Origin: an uncultured Eubacterium sp.
Lineage (GTDB): Bacteria; Bacillota; Clostridia; Lachnospirales; Lachnospiraceae
DNA: 11,110 nucleotides
Direction of reading: 5' to 3'
NCBI GenBank assembly: GCA_910579075.1
Contig: CAJTSV010000117.1
Coordinates: forward strand, 1-11,110
Shown here piece by piece: positions 1 through 5,107 of the stretch. The translations under genes were made by a program, and so were the position numbers. Numbering within the stretch: position 1 is the stretch's first letter; the number at the start of each line of letters is the position of its first letter. A model generated the notes under the pieces. That model was not told the origin of the DNA. It searched no databases and worked only from the letters and a program-made list of their open reading frames with translations.

Positions 1-208
1 TGGGCGGAATCGAAACATACAGATGTACATGGTTTGGACATACTCCGCCTTTTATCAATTTTACTCCTGTGATTTTACATACTGTGGACAATATCTCGCC
101 AACCTCTTTCCCAATCTTCCCATACATTACTTTCCGGCGATATTTCGGAATAAAAACAATATGATACGTGCAATTATACTTGGTATGTGCTAAAATCTGA
201 TTATCCAT
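1..208 (-). CDS. tnpA: IS200/IS605-family Y1 transposase TnpA, N-terminal part (runs off the left edge)
   Basis: This is the first 69 codons of a small single-strand-DNA transposase that moves IS200/IS605 elements by a peel-and-paste route. The reading frame begins MDNQILAHTKYNCTYHIVFI, continues through PKYRRKV, and reaches the HUH signature NHVHLYV at about residues 59-65, where the two histidines hold the catalytic metal. The catalytic tyrosine lies beyond the window, so intactness cannot be judged. The start is ATG at 206-208, preceded by a perfect AGGAGG ribosome binding site 8 nt upstream. The family is normally about 130-155 aa, so roughly half is present. Family assignment is secure from the motif; the exact IS name is not given because that needs a database match. 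Confidence 0.95.
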   Translation of the reverse strand, partial: MDNQILAHTKYNCTYHIVFIPKYRRKVMYGKIGKEVGEILSTVCKITGVKLIKGGVCPNHVHLYVSIPP

Positions 209-309
209 TATGGATACCTCCTGCTATTGTTGATTAGGTTGCCTAGACCCAAATCTATGATAACATGGAGGTTTTATTTTTGGTACTTTAGGGATCGCTA
301 CTGCTCACT

Positions 310-1770
310 CTATTCTCCCCAGCTCTGCTGGGGGCTTAATGGACGTTCAGTTATACCGAAATCAAAGACACCTTTTTGATTAAAATCAATAGTGATAAGT
401 TTCCCTGCACAGCAATAATTGCAGGCTTCTCTGCACCTATCCTGATGATAAGCAACAATACCCTCAGTCCGGTCCTTATTCTTTTTAGCTGGAAGTGATA
501 TAAAACCTATCCGCTTTCCTTCACTGCATGAACTTTTATGACTCAATGCGGAACATGCATTTGCCACAACCACAATGCAGTTGTAGTCTCGTGATAATTC
601 TCCTGCACCAGACTGCAAATCCATGGAATCTGTATATGCAGGAATAAACAGCAAATTAGTTCCGATGTATTTATGAAACATCTTAACCTTTTCGCTCACT
701 AAATCTTTGCAAATTCCAATCCCGATACGGCCAAACTTTTCAATCTCCAGAATACTAAATTCCAGATTTTGTGTCCTGTCCAAATGTTCTGTATACAAGT
801 CTTTATACACAAATGGTTCCTTTTTACAATATGACATCACCTGTTCACCTTTGCCATTCATCAAATACGACTTGTTCACCAGATTTTTCCATATAGAGCC
901 ATTAATTACCAGCCACGGACTGCCAAAATCTTTTCTTTTTACAGTGTCCTTCATAATGCCTTCTGTCATCAGCATTTCAGGAAATATCAAAAAATCAACA
1001 TTGATGCCTTCACATTTTTTATGAATCTCCTGATAGCGCTTTTTTAATTTTTCTTCCATAAAAGGGTTCATATTTTGTATTTCAAATGTTTTAGTTCCAA
1101 AATACAGTCCAAAAATATCTTCCAGCTCCCCTTCAATAAAAGGTATAATTGCAAACGTAAGTTTTTCTGATTTCAAAAAATGTTTTGTAATAGAATGTTT
1201 TTCACTAAAATAATAAATTGTAAATGGAAAGTTTTCAATTTTTTCTTTATCCCATATCATGTAGTTGAGAATTTCATTATCCAGTGCAGAACACGTACAT
1301 TTTCTCGACTTCCGAAAAAAATCAAATACTGCTCCCTCACGTTCCTTCATTTCTGCTGCTTTCCTTGAGAAAAAGCTATCCCTTCTTCTCGGCACAATTC
1401 GAATTTCATCACAATATTTTTTATTCATACAGGAATAATTTATCACATTATGATTCCCAAAAAGATGGCAGGGTATCTCTGCTTCTACTAACTCGTCTGC
1501 ATACTTTAAGACTGCAAAGCACCTTTCCACGCTGAATCCAGATTTTAAAAAATTGGAAATATATCTTTTAAATTCCGCAAAAGCTCTCCTTTTTCCTTTA
1601 TCATTTATTGCACAGCAGTATGCTTCTACAGCATCATACAGTTCATCATAGTTATCATCCATAAACCCGGAAAAATCATATGGCTGAATCCTGTCTTCCC
1701 GTAAAATATATAGTCCACACAAAGCCATCAAGTCATAAATATTATCTATTTCCTTCAAATCCTCAATCAA
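310..1770 (-). CDS. Unfamiliar protein with a C-terminal nitrilase-fold (carbon-nitrogen hydrolase) domain
   Basis: 486 aa. Residues about 205-470 show the nitrilase superfamily triad in order: E265 in LIFPEM, K316/K317 in SYCKKEP, and the nucleophile C354 in GIGICKDL. This family hydrolyses or condenses amide or nitrile carbon-nitrogen bonds; the substrate here is unknown. Residues 1-200 match no family I recognise: helical, charged, no signal peptide or membrane span. The tail has clustered cysteines (C414, C446, C450, C453, C454). The start is TTG, with GAAAGG about 10 nt upstream and an in-frame stop just before it, so no earlier start exists in this frame. The last 8-10 residues and the TAG stop come from an IS left end. 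The gene is visibly more AT-rich than its neighbours, suggesting transfer. Nitrilase domains occur in some reverse-transcriptase defence proteins (UG1/DRT1), but no RT is present here. A defence role is only a possibility. Confidence 0.75.
   Translation of the reverse strand: MIEDLKEIDNIYDLMALCGLYILREDRIQPYDFSGFMDDNYDELYDAVEAYCCAINDKGKRRAFAEFKRYISNFLKSGFSVERCFAVLKYADELVEAEIPCHLFGNHNVINYSCMNKKYCDEIRIVPRRRDSFFSRKAAEMKEREGAVFDFFRKSRKCTCSALDNEILNYMIWDKEKIENFPFTIYYFSEKHSITKHFLKSEKLTFAIIPFIEGELEDIFGLYFGTKTFEIQNMNPFMEEKLKKRYQEIHKKCEGINVDFLIFPEMLMTEGIMKDTVKRKDFGSPWLVINGSIWKNLVNKSYLMNGKGEQVMSYCKKEPFVYKDLYTEHLDRTQNLEFSILEIEKFGRIGIGICKDLVSEKVKMFHKYIGTNLLFIPAYTDSMDLQSGAGELSRDYNCIVVVANACSALSHKSSCSEGKRIGFISLPAKKNKDRTEGIVAYHQDRCREACNYCCAGKLITIDFNQKGVFDFGITERPLSPQQSWGE
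317..333 (-). repeat. IS left-end subterminal hairpin
   Basis: Perfect 7-bp stem with a 3-nt loop: CCCCAGC at 317-323 and GCTGGGG at 327-333. No T-run follows on either strand, so it is not a convincing terminator. Position upstream of tnpA fits the hairpin bound by Y1 transposases. It overlaps the final codons (PQQSW) of the gene ending at 310. Confidence 0.65.
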
Positions 1771-1826
1771 AGCACTTGTATCCTTTCAGCAGATTTTATC
1801 CATCGTTTCTCAAACAGCCATAACAT
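1767..1826 (-). CDS. 19-codon leader ORF overlapping the nitrilase-domain gene start
   Basis: ATG at 1824-1826 follows a purine-rich stretch (AAAAGGGGAAAAAGGG) and encodes MLWLFEKRWIKSAERIQVL. The TGA at 1767-1769 overlaps the TTG start of the 486-aa gene in the arrangement TTGA, which is typical of translational coupling. An alternative reading is that leader and main gene were once a single frame and a small indel split them, since removing two bases at the TTT gives IQVLIEDLKE without a break. Sequence alone does not decide between these. Confidence 0.45.
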   Translation of the reverse strand: MLWLFEKRWIKSAERIQVL

Positions 1827-1854
1827 CCCTTTTTCCCCTTTTCCTCTTACCAAC

Positions 1855-1863
1855 AATATAGCA
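1855..1863 (-). promoter_or_regulatory. Extended -10 promoter candidate for the leader and nitrilase-domain gene
   Basis: Minus strand reads TGCTATATT: a TG-extended -10 with hexamer TATATT (1855-1860). The -35 position (about 1878-1883) is poor, TGTACC. Transcription would start near 1848, about 22 nt before the leader ATG at 1826. Confidence 0.4.
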
Positions 1864-2023
1864 TATTTTCATCACCTGGTACACTGCAAAATAAAAAACT
1901 TCAATAAATCCTTTACACAATCATTGATACTACTGGAATATAATGGAATAATAGATTTCATAGATATATGACCAAAAGACTTACAAAAACAAATTTTTTA
2001 TTACATCAGACAAAATAAATTTA

Positions 2024-2090
2024 TGAAAGCATATAACAAAAAGCCAAAAGTATGCCTGGCATTCTTGAGGATTTTTATCATATGCTCTCA
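2024..2090 (-). terminator. 19-bp stem-loop in the gntR 3' region
   Basis: Arms 2024-2042 and 2072-2090 pair over 19 positions around a 29-nt loop. Read as minus-strand RNA, every non-Watson-Crick pair is a G-U wobble (three of them); on the plus strand the same positions are A-C mismatches. The loop holds a second small hairpin (GCCA/TGGC). The stem begins about 16 nt after the gntR stop and its 3' arm is U-rich. This fits an RNA structure at the end of the ispE-gntR transcript, either a terminator or an RNA-stabilising element. Confidence 0.5.
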
Positions 2091-2106
2091 AATACTCAGA
2101 TAGATT

Positions 2107-2781
2107 TTACACCTGTTCCCGAATAATGGCTTTGACCGTTTCCGCCTGGTTTCGTATATGGCAGCGCATCACATCTGTGACACCGTTTTTGTCTTTCTTT
2201 CTCAGTGCGTTTACAATTGCTTCGTGTTCCTGAATCAGCCTTGGGTAATTTTCTTTTTCTTTTAAATATTCGACCCGGTAACGGTAAATCTGCTCCCGCA
2301 GGTTATTTAACATTGCCACCAGCTTTGGATTATCGGTTGCTTCATAAATAATATCATGGAATTCCACATCATATTCTACGATTTTTTTTAAATTACCCGC
2401 CTGGATTGCATTTTCAAAGTTCATTTTCGTCAGGGCAAGGTTTTCCAGCTGCTCCTGCGTCATTTTATCACAGGCAACCTGTACGGCAAGGTCGTCCAGC
2501 GCTTCGCGTATCTGCAGCACATCTTCCATGTTTTTTTCTGTCATCTTTGCAACTTCTGCGCCTTTTCTTGGAATGGTTACGGCCAGCCCTTCCTGTTCCA
2601 GCATGCGGATTGCTTCACGGATTGGCGTGCGGCTGACGCCGAGCTTGGAGGCAAGCTGCAATTCCATCAGGCGTTCGCCCGGTTTGAGTTCTCCTTTTAA
2701 AATAGCCTCACGCAGTGTTTGAAATACCACATCACGCAGCGGCAGGTATGCATTCATGTTTAATTTCAAATCTTCAGACAT
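2107..2781 (-). CDS. GntR-family transcriptional regulator, FCD (FadR/VanR-like) type
   Basis: 224 aa DNA-binding repressor or activator of usual length for the family. An N-terminal winged helix (about 8-78) includes the recognition helix SRTPIREAIRMLEQEGL (50-66). A helical FCD ligand domain follows (about 85-215), with the expected metal-site residues D138, H142 (YDVEFHD), H186 (EHEAI) and H208 (CHIRN), so it probably binds a small organic acid through a metal ion. A longer form from GTG at 2796 is possible, but ATG at 2781 has GAGGG 9 nt upstream, so I chose it. It lies 20 bp after ispE and shares its transcript. The ispE promoter carries a palindrome with the GTATAC core that FCD-type GntR proteins often bind, suggesting autoregulation. 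The ligand is not known from the sequence. Confidence 0.93.
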   Translation of the reverse strand: MSEDLKLNMNAYLPLRDVVFQTLREAILKGELKPGERLMELQLASKLGVSRTPIREAIRMLEQEGLAVTIPRKGAEVAKMTEKNMEDVLQIREALDDLAVQVACDKMTQEQLENLALTKMNFENAIQAGNLKKIVEYDVEFHDIIYEATDNPKLVAMLNNLREQIYRYRVEYLKEKENYPRLIQEHEAIVNALRKKDKNGVTDVMRCHIRNQAETVKAIIREQV

Positions 2782-2801
2782 TGTTTTATCCCTCACTGTT
2801 T

Positions 2802-3668
2802 TTACACATTAAATATCGTCGTAACATAAATCTGTCTTGCAAGGCCGCCGGCACGCAGCGCGTCTGCTGCTTCCCTTGCTTTTGCGCGCTCCTCAAACAA
2901 AGCAAAAACGGTCGGGCCGCTGCCGCTCATCATCGCATTCAGCGCGCCGTGTGCTGTCAGGCTTTCTTTTATCTGTGCAATAACCGGGTATTCCCTGACA
3001 GTGACATCCTCAAGGATATTGCCCATATGCGAAGCCATGCTTCTTAAATCCTGCTGCCTGATATCTGCAATCAGCTGGTCAATATCGGGATGCACGCTCT
3101 GCCCGTTGAGGGACAGGTTTTCATAAACCCATTTTGTAGATACGCTGATTCCCGGCTTTGCAATGACAACTGGGCACCTTGGAATGGCCGGAAGCCTGGT
3201 CAGCTGTTCCCCGATACCCTCGGCCAGAGCCGTTCCGCGCATCAGGCAGTAAGGCACATCCGCGCCCAGTGTCAGGCCTCTGTGTGCAAGCTGCCTGTTT
3301 GAGAGCTTTAACCCAAACATCTGGTTCATCCCATACAAAACTGCAGCTGCATCCGTACTCCCGCCCGCCATTCCGGCTGATACGGGTATGCATTTGCGGA
3401 TGTCTATCGATACCCCCTGCGTAATGCCGAATTCTTCCATCAGCAATTTTGCCGCTTTGTATGCGATATTGTTTTCATTTGCTGGAAGAAAGCGTATGTT
3501 TGTAGACAGCCTGATTCCTGATTCTTTTGTTTTTGCCATCTGCACACTGTCAAATAAATGAATGGTCTGCATAATCATGCGCACCAGATGATAGCCGTCT
3601 TCCCGGCGTCCGGTTACATCCAGGCCAAGATTTATCTTTGCAAGTGCTTTCAGTCTGATTTCGTCCAT
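2802..3668 (-). CDS. ispE: 4-diphosphocytidyl-2-C-methyl-D-erythritol kinase
   Basis: 288 aa, the normal length. The enzyme phosphorylates the 2-hydroxyl of CDP-methylerythritol with ATP, the fourth step of the MEP (non-mevalonate) isoprenoid pathway in the cytosol. GHMP kinase motifs are all visible: LAKINLGLDV with catalytic K11 near the N-terminus, the ATP loop PVSAGMAGGSTDAAA (95-109), catalytic D137 in GADVPYC, and the C-terminal motif MMSGSGPTVFALF (246-258). ATG at 3668 has a clear TGGAGG site 8 nt upstream. It is the first gene of a two-gene unit with the GntR regulator and has a well-formed promoter about 50 nt upstream. Nothing suggests damage. Confidence 0.98.
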   Translation of the reverse strand: MDEIRLKALAKINLGLDVTGRREDGYHLVRMIMQTIHLFDSVQMAKTKESGIRLSTNIRFLPANENNIAYKAAKLLMEEFGITQGVSIDIRKCIPVSAGMAGGSTDAAAVLYGMNQMFGLKLSNRQLAHRGLTLGADVPYCLMRGTALAEGIGEQLTRLPAIPRCPVVIAKPGISVSTKWVYENLSLNGQSVHPDIDQLIADIRQQDLRSMASHMGNILEDVTVREYPVIAQIKESLTAHGALNAMMSGSGPTVFALFEERAKAREAADALRAGGLARQIYVTTIFNV

Positions 3669-3703
3669 GTTATCATCCTCCAGATTGTGTCTTCCAAATC
3701 TTT

Positions 3704-3730
3704 GTATATTGTATTATGTATACAATATAC
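3704..3730. promoter_or_regulatory. Operator-like perfect inverted repeat over the ispE promoter
   Basis: Arms GTATATTGTAT (3704-3714) and ATACAATATAC (3720-3730) are perfect 11-bp complements around TATGT. The right arm covers the -10 box and the left arm lies just past the start site, so a bound protein would block transcription. A TTGTATACA-like half with GTATAC core (3718-3723) resembles sites of FCD GntR regulators, and such a regulator is the second gene of the operon. Binding is inferred. Confidence 0.65.
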
Positions 3731-3752
3731 ACAATTCTACGAAAAAAGTCAA
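3724..3752 (-). promoter_or_regulatory. Sigma-A promoter of ispE-gntR
   Basis: Minus strand: -35 TTGACT (3747-3752), a 17-bp spacer, -10 TATATT (3724-3729) preceded by a TG. Start expected near 3717, giving a leader of about 50 nt. This is the best promoter in the window. Confidence 0.8.
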
Positions 3753-3805
3753 CAGGAAATCAGGCCTTGCCACTCCTTTTTTTGTCTGAAATTACGGTTT
3801 TCACA

Positions 3806-3854
3806 GGCTTTGCGGGATATGCTCCTGTCCTGTCAGAAGCATTCCGGCAAAGCC
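3806..3854 (-). terminator. 20-bp imperfect hairpin after the envelope operon
   Basis: Outer arms GGCTTTGC (3806-3813) and GCAAAGCC (3847-3854) are perfect; inward come GGA/TCC, ATGCT/AGCAT and TCTG/CAGG with one C-C mismatch, one bulged A and a 6-nt loop, in minus-strand terms. It begins about 9 nt after the stop of the 410-aa gene. No U-run follows on the minus strand; on the plus strand the hairpin is followed by a T-rich stretch (CTTTCTTCTTATTT). It may end the operon by a non-canonical route, protect the 3' end, or be a dispersed repeat. Confidence 0.45.
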
Positions 3855-3862
3855 CTTTCTTC

Positions 3863-5095
3863 TTATTTATATATTACATTTAATTTTATTGTGCACACGG
3901 CCCGGCTGCTGTAGAGAATGTTCATATTGATATCCCCAATCCGGATTCGTCCGTTATCAAACGTCATCTCGCAAAACTTGTCTGTCTCGCGTGTCAGCCT
4001 GTCATACGTGCCTTCTTCGTCATTTTTTACGCTCATATCCCAGTAAACAGAGCTTCCATAAGAATCCGTATAAGAGACAATACAGGAAATTCCGAGAATC
4101 TCACAGGGGCCGATATCCTTTTCAAAAGTCCAGGCTCTGTGGTTTTCTGAAAACCCCCGCTTATAGGTAAAGCATTCTTCCAGAATGTCCGGCCCGTCAT
4201 ACATAAGCCGGATGGTCGTATTCCACGATTTGTTTCCGCCTTCCTTTTTCCCGTCGTCCAGTCCCTGCCTGTAGCTTTCGGAAGCTTCATTGACACGGCC
4301 GTCTGCAAAACGAATGCCTTCCTCATAGCCTTCGGTATGCCCTGCACTGCTGCCCTCGCCAAATCCCTTATCGTGCCCTTCCTGAAATCCATCTTTATGT
4401 CCCGAAGCATATCCGGTGTCATGTCCCTTGCTGTAGCCGGTATCATATTTTGCCTTTGCCAGATTCCTTACGGATTCACTCAGCTGCAAAAAGGTGTCCT
4501 GCGGGCTTGCTGTACCTCCATTGTCAGTAATGGCGCCCGCTACCAAAGCTTTCCCATTACTGACAGATTGAAAAGAATTATTCACGCTTTCCTGCAGCTT
4601 CCCCAGATTATTACTATGCGTCTGATTCTGCTGTTCCAGGTAATTCAGCTTTGCGCTGACAGAAGCGTTTGCATAACCAGATGCATCCGTCTGTGCGTCC
4701 CTGCTGCCGATTCCCAGAAACCCTTTCAGCTTCTGCCACGCATTTGCTGCAAATGCCATCAGTGATGTTTCCTGTGAAGGGTCTTTTTCATCCGCATATG
4801 CAGCCGACAAATCCCCGGACGTGCCAAGCTCCCGGTTTTTGGTCACCTGCAAAAACGATGCTTCCGCCTGGCTCCATGCTCCCTGAATTTCCTGCGTGCA
4901 GACATACATTTCACCGTCATAAATCACATAATCACCCGCGCTGTATTCCGTGCCTTCCTGAAATACAGCAGCCACTTTATCGGTTGCATTGGATGTAATA
5001 ACCGCGGCCTGGCTGTCTATGGCCATGGTACCGGCCGCTATGCCGGCTGCCAGCAGAAACGAAGCGGCCCGGCATATTCTTTTTCTATAAACCAT
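3863..5095 (-). CDS. Secreted mosaic surface protein: CBM5/12-like module, phage-tail-like segment, YxxG repeats
   Basis: 410 aa, unrecognised as a whole. A Sec signal peptide (about 1-31; basic start, hydrophobic core, SQAA cleavage region) lacks a lipobox cysteine. Residues 46-84 resemble a CBM5/12 chitin-binding-type module (YSAGDYVIYDGEMYVC, then GAW). Residues 150-212 are coiled coil followed by NGKALVAGAITDNGGTAS, a pattern familiar from phage tail and baseplate-associated proteins. Residues 217-260 are eleven uninterrupted tetrapeptides of form [Y/H/F]xxG, with three more at 275-286. The last 120 residues look beta-rich and match nothing I know. ATG has a GGGGG-type site 8 nt upstream. 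It follows the coiled-coil membrane protein gene by 12 bp, so the two are one operon and probably form a surface structure, with this protein as the exported binding part. Function is inferred. Confidence 0.7.
   Translation of the reverse strand: MVYRKRICRAASFLLAAGIAAGTMAIDSQAAVITSNATDKVAAVFQEGTEYSAGDYVIYDGEMYVCTQEIQGAWSQAEASFLQVTKNRELGTSGDLSAAYADEKDPSQETSLMAFAANAWQKLKGFLGIGSRDAQTDASGYANASVSAKLNYLEQQNQTHSNNLGKLQESVNNSFQSVSNGKALVAGAITDNGGTASPQDTFLQLSESVRNLAKAKYDTGYSKGHDTGYASGHKDGFQEGHDKGFGEGSSAGHTEGYEEGIRFADGRVNEASESYRQGLDDGKKEGGNKSWNTTIRLMYDGPDILEECFTYKRGFSENHRAWTFEKDIGPCEILGISCIVSYTDSYGSSVYWDMSVKNDEEGTYDRLTRETDKFCEMTFDNGRIRIGDINMNILYSSRAVCTIKLNVIYK
4316..4447 (-). repeat. Eleven tandem YxxG-type tetrapeptide codon repeats
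   Basis: Codons 217-260 of the 410-aa gene encode YDTG YSKG HDTG YASG, then HKDG FQEG HDKG FGEG, then SSAG HTEG YEEG. Each unit is 12 bp and ends in Gly; an aromatic residue or His fills most first positions. Three more units (YRQG, LDDG, KKEG) follow at 4238-4273. Similar Gly-x-x-x-Gly runs occur in tail-fibre-like proteins and in FliH. Confidence 0.8.
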
Positions 5096-5107
5096 TCTGT
5101 CTTCCCC

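Larger units (their letters stand above)
1..340 (-). mobile_element. IS200/IS605-type element, left-end portion
   Basis: The tnpA start, its 5' untranslated stretch (209-316) and a perfect stem-loop at 317-333 (CCCCAGC, loop TCT, GCTGGGG) form the usual left-end layout of IS200-like elements: tip, subterminal hairpin, leader, tnpA. IS200-type ends have hairpins recognised by TnpA and no terminal inverted repeats, which fits. The exact left tip is not resolved; it should lie within a few to about 20 bases on the high-coordinate side of the hairpin, near 334-345. The hairpin bases also encode the last residues of the neighbouring gene, so the insertion has replaced that gene's original 3' end. 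The right end is outside the window. Confidence 0.7.
1771..2106. other. Intergenic region between the nitrilase-domain gene and gntR
   Basis: 336 AT-rich bases. It contains, from high to low coordinate on the minus strand, a long stem-loop after gntR (2024-2090), an AT-rich stretch with no ORF of note, the extended -10 at 1855-1863, and the leader ORF at 1767-1826. A short direct repeat TGGAATA occurs twice at about 1934-1950. No reading frame similar to a truncated reverse transcriptase or other known gene was seen. Confidence 0.6.

Noticed and set aside
1651..1670. FMDD in the nitrilase-domain protein (residues 36-39), resembling the reverse transcriptase YxDD box
   Set aside because: It is followed by NYDELYD rather than a hydrophobic strand, sits near the N-terminus, and no other RT motif is present.
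3741..3790. AAAGGAGTGG on the minus strand upstream of the ispE promoter as a gene start
   Set aside because: No start codon with an open frame follows; it lies upstream of the promoter.
4337..4765. Plus-strand and alternate minus-strand frames over the YxxG protein
   Set aside because: Shadow frames; the signal peptide, ribosome binding site and repeats support only the 3863-5095 frame.
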